Positions 44,203 through 54,111 of a stretch of DNA of 64,000 bases are shown one piece after another. The notes under the pieces were generated by a model that saw only the letters and a program-made list of their open reading frames with translations, was not told where the DNA came from and ran no database searches. The position numbers were made by a program, and so were the translations under genes. Location of the stretch: the NCBI RefSeq assembly GCF_028830055.1, contig NZ_CP101655.1, forward strand, positions 1 through 64,000, in the 5' to 3' direction. The stretch's first letter is position 1. The number at the start of each line of letters is the position of its first letter. Source of the DNA: Pseudomonas serboccidentalis (GTDB lineage: Bacteria; Pseudomonadota; Gammaproteobacteria; Pseudomonadales; Pseudomonadaceae).

Positions 44203-45798
44203 ATGCGACGCTGGAACGGCTGGGGAGATGCAACCACGGTGGTCGAACTGCCGGCCCAGGGCGCGAGTTTTCTCAATGAACGGCTGGGGGCCGGGCGCGC
44301 GCTGCCCGATGCCACGCTGGAGGCGGCATTGGCGCAGGTGCCAGTCTCGCGGCTGGCGCCGCACGCCTTGTACAGCGTCGATGCCCATGATCGACTGCTG
44401 CACGCCCGGGGCCAGAGCCTGCCGGACTGGCTGGCGCTGCGCGAGGGCGCACTGGGCAATTATCCCGACGCCGTGGCGTTCCCCGAAACCGCCGAGCAGA
44501 TCCGCCAGTTGCTGGCGCTGGCCCATGAGTGCGACCTGTGTCTGATTCCCTACGGCGGCGGCACCTCGGTGGCCGGGCACATCAATCCGCCGGACTCGGC
44601 GCGGCCGGTGGTGACGGTGTCGCTGGCGCGGATGAATCGCCTGATCGACCTCGACGAGGTCAGCCAACTGGCGACGTTCGGCCCCGGTGCCAGTGGCCCG
44701 CAGGTGGAAAGTCAGCTGCGCGCCCGGGGCTACACGCTGGGGCATTTCCCGCAGTCGTGGGAGCTGTCGACGCTGGGCGGTTGGGTCGCCAGTCGCTCCA
44801 GTGGTCAGCAGTCGTTGCGCTACGGGCGCATCGAGCAGTTGTTCGCCGGCGGCACCCTGGAAACCTTTGCCGGACCGTTGGACATTCCGACTTTCCCAGC
44901 CTCGGCGGCGGGCCCTGACCTGCGCGAAGTGGTGCTCGGCTGCGAGGGCCGTTTCGGGATCATTTCCGAGGTGAAGGTGCGGGTCAGTCCGTTGCCCGCC
45001 GATGAGCGTTTCTACGGGGTGTTCCTGCCCAGTTGGAGCAAGGCGCTGCAAGCGATCCGCCAGTTGGCGCAGGCGCGGGTGCCGCTGTCGATGCTGCGTT
45101 TATCCAATGCGGTGGAAACCGAAACCCAACTGGCGCTGGCCGGCCATCCGCAGCAAATCGCCTGGCTGGAAAAGTACCTGAGCCTGCGCGGCGCCGGTGA
45201 GGGCAAGTGCCTGCTGACCTTCGGCGTGACCGGCAATCGTCGGCAGAACGCGTTGTCCTTGACCCAGGCCCGGCAGTATCTGAAAGCCTTCGGCGGCGTA
45301 TTCACTGGCACCTTGCTCGGCAAGAAGTGGGCGCAGAACCGCTTCCGTTTCCCCTACCTGCGCGAGAACCTGTGGAACGCCGGTTACGTGGTCGACACCC
45401 TGGAAACCGCCACCGACTGGAGCAACGTCGACCACCTGCTCAACCTGATCGAAAACAGCCTGCGCGACGCCCTGGCGGCGGAGGGCGAGCGGGTGCATGT
45501 GTTCACCCACCTGTCCCATGTCTACGGTGAAGGTTCGAGCATCTACACCACCTACGTGTTTCGTCCGGCGGCGGATTACCCGGCGACGCTGGCGCGCTGG
45601 CAGGCGCTCAAGCACGCGGCCAGCCAGACCATCGTCGACAACCACGGCACCATCAGCCACCAGCATGGCGTCGGCAAGGATCACGCGCCGTACCTGCTGC
45701 GTGAAAAAGGCGCGCTGGCGATGGACACCTTGCAGGCGCTGAGCAAGCACTTCGATCCGGCCGGGCGCCTCAACCCCGGCACGTTGTTGCCGGAGTGA
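44203..45798 (+). CDS. FAD-binding oxidase like alkylglycerone-phosphate synthase
   Basis: The 531-residue product has a PCMH-type FAD domain (LIPYGGGTSVAGH near 115, FGPGASGPQVESQLRARGY near 160) and a C-terminal domain ending GTISHQHGVGKDHAPYL (near 483-499). That segment closely resembles the SHHHGVG motif of alkyldihydroxyacetonephosphate synthase, the ether-bond-forming enzyme, rather than glycolate oxidase. It starts at 44203 after an AAGAAGGA site. It is followed with an overlapping stop/start by a GlpD-like gene. Whether it makes or breaks an ether link, or acts on another alkyl-glycerol, cannot be told. Confidence 0.75.
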   Translation: MRRWNGWGDATTVVELPAQGASFLNERLGAGRALPDATLEAALAQVPVSRLAPHALYSVDAHDRLLHARGQSLPDWLALREGALGNYPDAVAFPETAEQIRQLLALAHECDLCLIPYGGGTSVAGHINPPDSARPVVTVSLARMNRLIDLDEVSQLATFGPGASGPQVESQLRARGYTLGHFPQSWELSTLGGWVASRSSGQQSLRYGRIEQLFAGGTLETFAGPLDIPTFPASAAGPDLREVVLGCEGRFGIISEVKVRVSPLPADERFYGVFLPSWSKALQAIRQLAQARVPLSMLRLSNAVETETQLALAGHPQQIAWLEKYLSLRGAGEGKCLLTFGVTGNRRQNALSLTQARQYLKAFGGVFTGTLLGKKWAQNRFRFPYLRENLWNAGYVVDTLETATDWSNVDHLLNLIENSLRDALAAEGERVHVFTHLSHVYGEGSSIYTTYVFRPAADYPATLARWQALKHAASQTIVDNHGTISHQHGVGKDHAPYLLREKGALAMDTLQALSKHFDPAGRLNPGTLLPE

Positions 45799-45803
45799 TG
45801 ACC

Positions 45804-47396
45804 ATGAATCAGGACTGGAACGCCGCGTGGCGCCAGCAGATTCTGCCGACATTGGCGGCCGAAACCTGGGACCTGATCGTCATCGGCGGCGGCATCAGCG
45901 GTGCCGGCATCCTGCGCGAAGCGGCGCGACATGGCTGGCGTTGTCTGCTGCTGGAACAACGGGACTTCGCCTGGGGCACCTCCAGCCGATCGTCGAAAAT
46001 GGTTCACGGCGGTTTGCGCTACATCGCCAAGGGTCAGTGGCGTCTGACCCGCGATTCGGTGCGCGAACGCCAGCGTCTGCTCGACGAAGCGCCGGGGCTG
46101 GTGGAACCGATGAGTTTCATGATGCCGCACTATCGCGGCGGCTTTCCCGGGCCGCGGGTGCTCGGTGGTTTGTTGTCGGTGTATGACGCGTTGGCGGGGC
46201 GGCGCAGCCATTGTTTTCATGACGCGCAGCAACTGCGTTTTCTGGCGCCGGGGGTGAAGGAAAACGATCTGCTCGGTGGCACTTGTTTTGTCGATGCGCT
46301 GACCGATGACGCACGGCTGGTGATGCGCGTGTTGAGCGAAGCGCGGGCCGATGGGGCGGTGGTGCTCAACGGCGTGCGCGTCGAACAGTTGCTGCGCGAA
46401 GACGGGCGGGTGTGCGGGGTGCAGATTGAAGACTGCGAAGCCGGCGGGTCGCTGCAATTACGCTGTGGCGTGCTGGCGGTGGCGACCGGGGCGTGGGCGG
46501 AACGCCTGCGTTTGCCCGAGGCGCCAAGGCAATTGCGCCCGCTGCGGGGCAGTCATTTGCTGCTGCCGGGCTGGCGCCTGCCGGTGGCGCAGGCGTTCAC
46601 TTTTCTGCATGAGCGCGACCGTCGGCCGGTGTTCGTTTTTCCCTGGGAAGGCGCGACCGTGGTCGGCACCACCGATCTCGATCATCGCGAGGATCTGGAT
46701 CAGAGCGCGAGCATCAGCGCAGAAGAACTGGACTATCTGCTCGCCGCTTGCCAGCAACAATTTCCCGGCGCTGAAGTGGTCGCCAGCGATGTGCTCTCGA
46801 CCTGGTCAGGCGTACGCCCGGTGGTCGGCAGTGCCGGCGCGCCTCAAGACAAACCGTCGAACGAAACCCGTGAGCACGTGCTGTGGCAGGAGCCGGGTTG
46901 CGTGACTCTGGCCGGCGGCAAACTGACCACGTTTCGCCCGCAGGCCATCGAAGTGCTCAAGGCCTGTGCCGACATGCTTGGCCGCGATTTCGACGATGAC
47001 GGCGCAGCGGTTTTTGCCGCGGTAGCGCCACTGCCGATCCCCGGACTCAGCCCGCAACAGTGGCGACGTCTGGCCGGACGCCACGGTCGTGACCTGCCGA
47101 GGCTGGCGCAGTTGATCACCGAGTTGGGGCGCGAAACTGTCGGCAACACCGACACCTTGTGGGCAGAACTGGCCTTCGCCTGCGAAGCGGAAATGGTCCT
47201 GCACCTCGATGATTTGTTGCTGCGCCGCACCCGTCTGGGCCTGTTGCTGGCGCGTGGTGGCGAAGATCATTTCGTCGCCATTCGCCAGTTGTGCCAGCCA
47301 CGCCTGGGCTGGGACGATGCACACTGGCAGCAAGAGCTGCAGCGTTACCGAGCGTTGTGGCAGCGCCATCACGGTTTGCCGGAGGCCACGCCTTGA
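45804..47396 (+). CDS. GlpD-like FAD-dependent glycerol-3-phosphate dehydrogenase
   Basis: The ~530-residue product has the FAD Rossmann motif [22 protein letters not shown] (near 19-40), the [18 protein letters not shown] motif (near 54-71) and a C-terminal DAO domain. GlpD oxidises glycerol-3-phosphate to dihydroxyacetone phosphate at the membrane, feeding electrons to quinone. Here it lies between an AGPS-like flavoprotein and an FGGY kinase, separate from any glp operon. ATG 45804 is favoured (GGAG 8 bases before); 45798 overlaps the preceding stop. It may be specific for a modified glycerol phosphate. Confidence 0.85.
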   Translation: MNQDWNAAWRQQILPTLAAETWDLIVIGGGISGAGILREAARHGWRCLLLEQRDFAWGTSSRSSKMVHGGLRYIAKGQWRLTRDSVRERQRLLDEAPGLVEPMSFMMPHYRGGFPGPRVLGGLLSVYDALAGRRSHCFHDAQQLRFLAPGVKENDLLGGTCFVDALTDDARLVMRVLSEARADGAVVLNGVRVEQLLREDGRVCGVQIEDCEAGGSLQLRCGVLAVATGAWAERLRLPEAPRQLRPLRGSHLLLPGWRLPVAQAFTFLHERDRRPVFVFPWEGATVVGTTDLDHREDLDQSASISAEELDYLLAACQQQFPGAEVVASDVLSTWSGVRPVVGSAGAPQDKPSNETREHVLWQEPGCVTLAGGKLTTFRPQAIEVLKACADMLGRDFDDDGAAVFAAVAPLPIPGLSPQQWRRLAGRHGRDLPRLAQLITELGRETVGNTDTLWAELAFACEAEMVLHLDDLLLRRTRLGLLLARGGEDHFVAIRQLCQPRLGWDDAHWQQELQRYRALWQRHHGLPEATP

Positions 47397-47416
47397 TGCC
47401 CCTTGAAGAGAGCGCC

Positions 47417-48985
47417 ATGGATAACCACCCGCACAAGCGTTACCTGCTGGCGATCGACAACGGCACCCAAAGCGTGCGCGCATTGCTTTTCGATCTGCAG
47501 GGCAATCTGCTGGGCAAAGGCAAGGTCGAGTTGCAGGCTTACTTCTCGACGCAACCGGGCTGGGCTGAGCAGGATCCGGAATATTACTGGGCGAAACTCG
47601 GCGAGGCTTGCCAACAGGTGTGGGCGCAAACCGGGATTGATCGTTCGCAGATTGCCGGGGTATCGCTGACCACCCAGCGCGGCACGGTGATCAACGTCGA
47701 TGCCGAGGGCAAGCCGCTGCGCCCGGCGATTCTGTGGCTCGATCAGCGCCAGAGTGAAGTCGAGGGCGGAATCAAGGGGCCATGGGGCTGGCTGTTCAAA
47801 CTGGTCGGCGCGCAGGCCACCGTGGATTATTTTCGCGCCCAGGCCGAGGCCAACTGGATCGCCAGACACCAGCCTGATGTATGGGCGGCGACCGACAAGT
47901 TTTTGCTGCTCTCGGGGTTTCTCACCCATCGCCTGTGCGGACGCTTTGTCGACTCGGTGGGCTGCTGCGTCGGCTATCTACCATTCGATTTCAAACGCCT
48001 GAAATGGGCCGCGCCCAGCGACTGGAAATGGCAGGCGCTGGCGGTGCGTCCCGAGCAATTGCCGACCTTGCACAAACCTGGCGAAACCCTCGGCTACATC
48101 AGCGCCGAAGCCAGCCGCCACACCGGGATCCCCGAGGGCTTGCCGCTGATTGCGGCGGGCGCTGACAAGGCTTGTGAAGTGGTTGGTTCTGGCGTGGTCG
48201 ACACGAGCACGGTGTGCCTGTCCTACGGCACCACCGCGACGATCACCAGCACCCGCTCGCGCTATCTGGAAATCGTCCCGTTGATCCCGCCGTATCCGTC
48301 GGCAGTGCCGGATCAATACAACTGCGAGGTGATGATTTATCGCGGTTACTGGATGGTCAGCTGGTTCAAGAACGAGTTCGGCCTGCGCGAGATGCAGCAG
48401 GCCAAAGAGCAGGGCATCGAGCCGGAGCAACTGTTCGATGCACTGGTCAACGCGGTGCCGCCGGGGTCGATGGGCTTGATGCTGCAACCCTATTGGTCGC
48501 CGGGGATTCGCGAGCCGGGCGTCGAGGCCAAAGGCGCGATGATCGGCTTCGGCGATGTACACACCCGCGCGCACATTTACCGGGCGATTCTGGAGGGGCT
48601 CGCGTACGCGTTGCGTCAGGGCATGGAGAAGATCGAGAAGCGCTCGAAGGTCTCGATCAAGCGTCTGCGGGTGGCCGGTGGCGGCTCGCAGAGCGATGCG
48701 GCGATGCAGCTCACGGCGAATATTTTTGGCCTGCCGGCGGAGCGTCCGCATGTGTATGAAGCGTCCGGATTGGGCGCGGCGATTTGCTGTGCGGTGGGGT
48801 TGGGGTTGTACGCGGATTTCCCGGCGGCGATAGCTGCGATGACTCGAGTCGGGACGGTATTCACTCCGCAACCCGAGGCGCAGCAAGTCTACGAGCGCTT
48901 ATACAAAGAGGTGTATTTGCGTATGTACCGCCAGCTCAAGCCGCTTTATCAGAGCATCCGCAAGATCACCGGTTACCCCGCTTAA
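47417..48985 (+). CDS. FGGY-family carbohydrate kinase (glycerol-kinase-like)
   Basis: The 522-residue product opens [20 protein letters not shown], the FGGY phosphate-1 motif. It has [12 protein letters not shown] (near 79) and a C-terminal adenosine site [20 protein letters not shown] (near 417). It would phosphorylate glycerol or a related polyol, feeding the preceding GlpD-like enzyme. The ATG at 47417 is favoured, with GAAGAGAG just before; an in-frame ATG at 47396 overlaps the previous stop. It completes a three-gene operon. Confidence 0.84.
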   Translation: MDNHPHKRYLLAIDNGTQSVRALLFDLQGNLLGKGKVELQAYFSTQPGWAEQDPEYYWAKLGEACQQVWAQTGIDRSQIAGVSLTTQRGTVINVDAEGKPLRPAILWLDQRQSEVEGGIKGPWGWLFKLVGAQATVDYFRAQAEANWIARHQPDVWAATDKFLLLSGFLTHRLCGRFVDSVGCCVGYLPFDFKRLKWAAPSDWKWQALAVRPEQLPTLHKPGETLGYISAEASRHTGIPEGLPLIAAGADKACEVVGSGVVDTSTVCLSYGTTATITSTRSRYLEIVPLIPPYPSAVPDQYNCEVMIYRGYWMVSWFKNEFGLREMQQAKEQGIEPEQLFDALVNAVPPGSMGLMLQPYWSPGIREPGVEAKGAMIGFGDVHTRAHIYRAILEGLAYALRQGMEKIEKRSKVSIKRLRVAGGGSQSDAAMQLTANIFGLPAERPHVYEASGLGAAICCAVGLGLYADFPAAIAAMTRVGTVFTPQPEAQQVYERLYKEVYLRMYRQLKPLYQSIRKITGYPA

Positions 48986-49002
48986 CCAGACACCGAAAAT
49001 CC

Positions 49003-49090
49003 CCTGTAGGAGCTGCCGAAGGCTGCGATCTTTTGACTTTGATTTTAAAAACAAGATCAAAAGATCGCAGCCTTCGGCAGCTCCTACAGG
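49003..49090. repeat. REP-like inverted pair
   Basis: CCTGTAGGAGCTGCCGAAGG (from 49004) and its inverted copy (49066-49090) flank a short A+T-rich loop; the outer GATCTTTTGA/TCAAAAGATC extends the stem. It lies 3' of the FGGY kinase gene, where it can end or stabilise that transcript. Confidence 0.85.
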
Positions 49091-49213
49091 AGATTCGTGG
49101 TGATCCTGAAATGGCGCTATCGGAGACTTTTTCTGGTGAGATTGGACAGTGTCAGCGCCGGGGGCGGTTGTTAGGCTCAACCCCCACAGCACCTCCAATA
49201 AGAACTAAAAGCA

Positions 49214-50509
49214 ATGAAGCTGACCTTTCTCCTGTTGCTGCTTTGTGCAATGGCCCCGGCGGCGTGGGGCTGGTCGAATCACACGGTGGGCAGCTATCTG
49301 GCGTTGCAGGCGCTGCCGGCCCTGCGCGATGCGCCACCGGTTGCGGTCGAGCCGCTGGAGCGCTTTCTCACCGAGCAGTATCCGGCCGTGGTGGCGCTGC
49401 TGGAGCAACAGGAAAGCTTCGCTCGTGAACACTTCGCCCAGTACCCGCCGCGCCCCGACAATCTGAAGTTGCCCGCCGTGCCGGGCGACAATTTGCGCCA
49501 CGACTTTTTCACCGCGCTGCGGCTCAATCCGCGCATTCATCTGGCGATGGTCATTCAGCCGCTGCCGGGTCAGGACCTGCCCGAGCGTGAACACCTGCCG
49601 GCCGATCAGGTGATGGTCGAGCAGACGCTTTCGCCGTGGAATCGCCAGCGCTTCATTCGTCTGGCCGACGGCGAGACCTTAGCGCCGCTGGCGGTGGTGG
49701 CGAGCGCTGCCGATGAGCCGGATTACGGTCACGACATCAACCTGTTCAGCGACAACCCCGGCGAGGTCGGCGCGTTGTACGGCTTCGGCCCGCAGCCGTT
49801 CGGCGATGAGCGCTTTCAGTACAGCTCGCAGGCGCCGTTCCACATGGGCTTCTTCCATGAGAGCGCGGTGGTGTATGCCGCCGCCGGATTTCTTCAGCGC
49901 AGCTGGCCGGACTGGCGCGCCTATCAGTACATGGGGCTGGCGCGACTGGCGTTCGCCACTGGCCATTCTTACTGGGGCTACCGCTTTCTCGGGTGGGGCG
50001 TGCACCACGTGCAGGACCTGACCCAGCCGTATCACGCCAAGCCATTGCCCGGGGTCGAGCTGCCGAGTCTGTTGTTATTGGAGGGCAAGGCGCTGGCCGG
50101 TTTTGCGGATGACAAGCAAGCCTCCATCGAACGCGTCGCCACCCGCCATATGGAAATCGAGAAGTACCAGGCGACCTGGCTGCGTCGCGTGCTGCGTGCC
50201 GGTCAGCCGCATCCGATGCTCGCGGCCTACGCCGATGTGGCCGAGGACAAACGTTATCCAGCCTACTCGGTGGACTACCTGCGCGAGGTGGTCAGCGCCG
50301 AGTCGGTGGACGATTCCGCCGCGTTCGATGACGCCATCGGCCAATGGCTGGAGAAGGCGCCGGCGACCAGCGATTTCAGCCGCGGCAACCAACTGCAGCG
50401 CGAGACGTTCGAGCATCCGGCGCTCAATCAGCAGTTGTTCAAGTTGCTCGGGCATTTCGGCGCGCACAGCCGGATTTATGTCAGCGCCGCACTGGCGCCC
50501 CGGCCATAG
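49214..50509 (+). CDS. Secreted zinc-dependent phospholipase C/P1-nuclease-like protein
   Basis: The 431-residue product has a signal peptide cleaved near AAWG, leaving a mature N terminus starting with Trp-Ser-Asn-His. This is the Trp1/His zinc-ligand feature of bacterial phospholipase C and S1/P1 nucleases. Further ligands are in FHMGFFHESA (near 214) and the GYRFLGWGVHHVQDLTQPYH block (near 256-275), matching the HxxxD...H pattern. It probably cleaves lipid head groups in the periplasm or outside. It lies between the glycerol-type enzymes and a DUF1302/DUF1329 pair. The ribosome-binding site is weak. Confidence 0.75.
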   Translation: MKLTFLLLLLCAMAPAAWGWSNHTVGSYLALQALPALRDAPPVAVEPLERFLTEQYPAVVALLEQQESFAREHFAQYPPRPDNLKLPAVPGDNLRHDFFTALRLNPRIHLAMVIQPLPGQDLPEREHLPADQVMVEQTLSPWNRQRFIRLADGETLAPLAVVASAADEPDYGHDINLFSDNPGEVGALYGFGPQPFGDERFQYSSQAPFHMGFFHESAVVYAAAGFLQRSWPDWRAYQYMGLARLAFATGHSYWGYRFLGWGVHHVQDLTQPYHAKPLPGVELPSLLLLEGKALAGFADDKQASIERVATRHMEIEKYQATWLRRVLRAGQPHPMLAAYADVAEDKRYPAYSVDYLREVVSAESVDDSAAFDDAIGQWLEKAPATSDFSRGNQLQRETFEHPALNQQLFKLLGHFGAHSRIYVSAALAPRP

Positions 50510-50556
50510 CGGTAATGCACCCCACAACAATAAAACCAGGGAAAGAGGAACAGATC

Positions 50557-52512
50557 ATGAAAGCTCGATTTCGCCTGTCTGGCGTAGCGCTCCCCGGCGT
50601 CGGTCTGGCAGGGCTGCTGCAACTGTGCGCCGTCGATGGCGTGCAGGCCAAGGAGTTCAGTGTGCTGGACAATCAGGTCACCGGCTCGATCGACACGACC
50701 TTGTCCTATGGCCGTTTGTGGCGGGTGCAGGGTCGCGACAAGAACAACGATGACGTCAACACCAACGACGGCAATCGCAACTTCGACACCGGGCTGGTTT
50801 CCGAGGTGTACAAGATCACCTCGGAGCTGGAAGCCAACTATCAGAACTACGGGATGTTCCTGCGCGGCACCGCGTTCTACGACACCCAACTGATGGACAA
50901 GCGCAACGATTACTACCGCAACAACAACCCGTCGCAGCCGAGCCAGAGCTACCCGCAGGACGACCGCTTCACCCGCCAGACCCGCGACATCGCCGGCAGC
51001 CGGATCGAGATGCTCGATGCCTATGTCTACGGCAACTGGGACGTGGCGCAGATGCCGGTGACCGCGCGGCTCGGGCGTCAGGTGTTCAACTGGGGCGAGG
51101 GGATTTTCTATCGCGGCGGGATCAACACCACCAACCCGGTGGACGCCGCCAAGTACCGTTTGCCGGGCGCCGAGGTCAAGGAAGTGCTGATGCCGGTGGA
51201 GGCCGTGAGCTTCAACATCGGCCTCACGGATTCGCTGACGATGGAAAGCTTCTACCAGACCAACTGGAAGGAAACCCGCATCGACCCGGTCGGCACCTTC
51301 TATTCGCAGACCGACCTGTTCGCCGATGGCGGTAACACCGGTTACAACAACTTCAGCGGCACGGCGCTCGACACCCCGGTGCCGGGCTTCGGCAACGTCA
51401 TCGGCCTGTACAGCGCGCTGGGCAACAACCCGTTGCTCGGCCCGGCGTTGAAAAGCACCGGCCTCTACGCCAACGGCGTGACCCCGGCCTACGGCAATAC
51501 GCTGAAAGTGGCGTCGATCGGCAAGGACTACAACGCGCGCAACGACGGGCAGTTCGGCTTTGCCTTCCGCTACATCGCCGAAGAACTCAACAGCACCGAG
51601 TTCGGCCTGTACATGGTCAACTACCACGCCAAGGAACCGACCATCGCCGCTGACCTCGGTGGCTACAAGGGCATCGACATGAATGCCCTGACCAACATGC
51701 TGTCCAGCGTGGCTGGCAGTCAGGCCGGGGCGCTGGCCAACGGTCTGGCCACCGCCGATGTGATGGGCAACATCCAGGCGCATCGGCGTTATGCCGAAGA
51801 CATCCGCATGTACGGCTTCAGCTTCAACACCACCCTGGGCCAGGCTTCGGTATTCGGCGAAATTGCCTATCGGCCGAACCTGCCGATTGGTGTGGCTGCC
51901 ACCAACGATTTGATCGGTGACCTGGCCAACGGTGCTGCGACTGCAGTGACCGGCAAAGCGATCAACGTCGGCGGGCAGATGGTCACCCTCGACAGCGAGA
52001 TCAACAACGCCGAACGCGTCGAGGCGTTCAATACTTCGTTGGGCAGCATCTACAACTTCGGCCCGACGCTGTCGTTCGACTCGATGTTCGGCATCTTCGA
52101 ACTGGCCTCCGAGCACCTGCGCGGCAGCAGCCTGCAATACACCGCCTACGACGGCAGCACGCGGTATTACGCCGGCACCGGCAACACCTCTTATGTGTCC
52201 GGCGGTGATCGCGATGATCAGGTCAACCGCAATTCCTACAGCTACACGGTGATGTTCAACGGCACCTGGAACGATGTGTACGCCGGGGTCAACGTTTCGC
52301 CCTACGTCGTCTACAAGGACGACTTCAAGGGCAACAGCTATCAGGCCGGCAACACCATCGAAGGGCGCAAGGCCTACACCCTGGGGATCAAGGCCAACTA
52401 CCAGAACAAGCTCGAGGCCGAGGTGCAATACACCAACTTCTGGGGCGGCGGGCAGAACAACGGCATTCGCGACCGCGACAACGTCGGGTTCAACCTCAAG
52501 TACTTCCTTTGA
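50557..52512 (+). CDS. DUF1302-family outer-membrane protein
   Basis: The 651-residue product has a signal peptide (cleavage near GVQAKEF) and a beta-barrel-like body. It carries the DUF1302 block RLGRQVFNWGEGIFYRGGIN then NPVDAAKYRLPGAEVKE (about 170-210), and ends with an aromatic terminus (FNLKYFL). DUF1302 proteins are outer-membrane partners of DUF1329 proteins and are frequent in gene sets for hydrophobic substrate use. The start follows AAAGAGGAA. It probably lets a lipid or hydrophobic breakdown product cross the outer membrane. Confidence 0.88.
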   Translation: MKARFRLSGVALPGVGLAGLLQLCAVDGVQAKEFSVLDNQVTGSIDTTLSYGRLWRVQGRDKNNDDVNTNDGNRNFDTGLVSEVYKITSELEANYQNYGMFLRGTAFYDTQLMDKRNDYYRNNNPSQPSQSYPQDDRFTRQTRDIAGSRIEMLDAYVYGNWDVAQMPVTARLGRQVFNWGEGIFYRGGINTTNPVDAAKYRLPGAEVKEVLMPVEAVSFNIGLTDSLTMESFYQTNWKETRIDPVGTFYSQTDLFADGGNTGYNNFSGTALDTPVPGFGNVIGLYSALGNNPLLGPALKSTGLYANGVTPAYGNTLKVASIGKDYNARNDGQFGFAFRYIAEELNSTEFGLYMVNYHAKEPTIAADLGGYKGIDMNALTNMLSSVAGSQAGALANGLATADVMGNIQAHRRYAEDIRMYGFSFNTTLGQASVFGEIAYRPNLPIGVAATNDLIGDLANGAATAVTGKAINVGGQMVTLDSEINNAERVEAFNTSLGSIYNFGPTLSFDSMFGIFELASEHLRGSSLQYTAYDGSTRYYAGTGNTSYVSGGDRDDQVNRNSYSYTVMFNGTWNDVYAGVNVSPYVVYKDDFKGNSYQAGNTIEGRKAYTLGIKANYQNKLEAEVQYTNFWGGGQNNGIRDRDNVGFNLKYFL

Positions 52513-52534
52513 TAGCCAGAACACAGGCGCACCC

Positions 52535-52627
52535 CTTGTAGGAGTGAGCCTGCTCGCGATAGCGGATTTTCAGTCGCAGTAGAGGTTGTCTGACACACCG
52601 CTATCGCGAGCAGGCTCACTCCTACAA
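52535..52627. repeat. REP-like inverted pair
   Basis: CTTGTAGGAGTGAGCCTGCT and onward (52535-52562) is inverted exactly at 52601-52627. It sits between the DUF1302 and DUF1329 genes, so it may reduce DUF1329 expression or stabilise the upstream message. Confidence 0.88.
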
Positions 52628-52675
52628 CGGACTTTCGGTGATTTTCAGACCTCACTCCCATCTCGGAGATCGATC

Positions 52676-54049
52676 ATGTTTTACTCATCACGATTCAGCA
52701 AAACCATGCTGGCGCTTGTTCTGGGCCTGACCGCTGGCAGCGCACTCGCCGCCATCACCCCGCAACAAGCCGAACAACTGAAAACCACCCTCACGCCCAT
52801 GGGCGCGGAGCGTGCGGGCAACGCTGCCGGCTCCATCCCGGCCTGGACCGGTGGCATCACCCAGGCGCCGGCCGGCTACAAACCGGGGCAACATCACCCG
52901 GACCCGTACGCCGCGGACAAGCCGCTGTTCACCATCACCAAGGCCAATCTGGAGCAGTACAAGGCGCACCTGAGTCCCGGGCAGATCGCGCTGTTCAACA
53001 GCTACCCCGACACGTTCCAGATGCCGGTCTATCCGTCGCGTCGTTCGGGGTCGGCGCCGCAGTGGCTGTATGACAACACCTTGAAGAACGCGACCTCGGC
53101 CAAGCTGCTGGAGGGTGGCAGCGGATTCGCCGATGCCTACGGCGGTGTGCCGTTCCCGGTGCCCAAGGATGGCGTCGAGGTGTTGTGGAACCACATCACC
53201 CGTTATCGCGGCATCTACGTGGTGCGCCGCGCGTCCGAAGCCCCGGTGCAGCGCAACGGCAGCTTTGCGCTGGTCACCTCGCAGCAGGAAGCACTGTTCA
53301 ATTTCTATCGTCTGGGCGGGCAGTACGCTGACCTGAAAAACATCCTGTTCTACTACCTCGCCTTCGTGAAAAGTCCGGCGCGGCTGGCCGGCGGTGCGGC
53401 GCTGGTGCACGAGATGCTCGACCAGCTCAAGGATCCGCGTCAGGCCTGGGTCTACGACGCTGGCCAACGCCGCGTGCGCCGTGCGCCGAACCTTGCGTAT
53501 GACACGCCGATCGCCTCGTCCGATGGCCTGCGCACCGCCGACGACACCGACCTGTTCAATGGCTCGCCAGACCGCTACGACTGGACGCTCAAGGGCAAGC
53601 AGGAAATCTATATCCCCTACAACAATTACAAGGTCGGCAGCCCCGATGTGAAGTACGCGCAACTGCTCACCCCGGGCCATCTCAACCCGCAGTTCACCCG
53701 CTATGAGCTGCACCGCGTGTGGGTGGTCGAAGGCAACCTCAAGCCGGGCGCGCGGCATATCTATTCCAAACGTGTGCTGTTTCTCGACGAGGACAGCTGG
53801 GGCGCGGCACTGGTCGATCAATACGACGGGCGAGGGGAGTTGTGGCGGGTGTCGATGGCCTACCTGAAAAACTTCTACGACCTGCCGACCACCTGGAGCG
53901 CGCTGGACGTGTTCCACGATTTGCAGGCGCGGCGTTACTACGTGCAGAACCTCGACAACGAAGAAGCCTCCACCGTGGATTTCTCGCAGCCGGTGCCGGA
54001 AGACGCGTATTTCATGCCGTCGGCGTTGCGCCAACGCGGGACGCGGTGA
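52676..54049 (+). CDS. DUF1329-family periplasmic/outer-membrane protein
   Basis: The 457-residue product has a signal peptide (ALVLGLTAGSALAA) and a DUF1329 body (LTPMGAERAGNAAGSIPAWTGGI near 36-58; VLFLDEDSWGAALVDQYDGRG near 357). The family has a LolA/LolB-like lipid-binding fold and pairs with DUF1302 barrels. Here it is 164 bases after the DUF1302 gene. It probably binds the hydrophobic cargo crossing the periplasm. No MMPL gene accompanies this pair. Confidence 0.9.
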   Translation: MFYSSRFSKTMLALVLGLTAGSALAAITPQQAEQLKTTLTPMGAERAGNAAGSIPAWTGGITQAPAGYKPGQHHPDPYAADKPLFTITKANLEQYKAHLSPGQIALFNSYPDTFQMPVYPSRRSGSAPQWLYDNTLKNATSAKLLEGGSGFADAYGGVPFPVPKDGVEVLWNHITRYRGIYVVRRASEAPVQRNGSFALVTSQQEALFNFYRLGGQYADLKNILFYYLAFVKSPARLAGGAALVHEMLDQLKDPRQAWVYDAGQRRVRRAPNLAYDTPIASSDGLRTADDTDLFNGSPDRYDWTLKGKQEIYIPYNNYKVGSPDVKYAQLLTPGHLNPQFTRYELHRVWVVEGNLKPGARHIYSKRVLFLDEDSWGAALVDQYDGRGELWRVSMAYLKNFYDLPTTWSALDVFHDLQARRYYVQNLDNEEASTVDFSQPVPEDAYFMPSALRQRGTR

Positions 54050-54067
54050 GGCTGGGCCGTGTTCGTG

Positions 54068-54106
54068 GCGAGCCAGGCCTGTCGTCTCCCGACAGGCCTG
54101 GCTCGC
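54068..54106. terminator. Long perfect hairpin between convergent genes
   Basis: A 17-bp perfect stem (54068-54084 with 54090-54106) closes on a 5-base loop, between the DUF1329 stop at 54049 and the TcC stop at 54112. It has no T-run, so a bidirectional terminator or 3'-end stabiliser role is inferred from position and stability. Confidence 0.6.
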
Positions 54107-54111
54107 GGCCT

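Noticed and set aside
50476..52524. A 682-residue minus-strand frame opposite the DUF1302 gene
   Set aside because: Val/Gly/His-rich antisense shadow without domain features; the plus-strand protein matches DUF1302 with signal peptide and barrel end.
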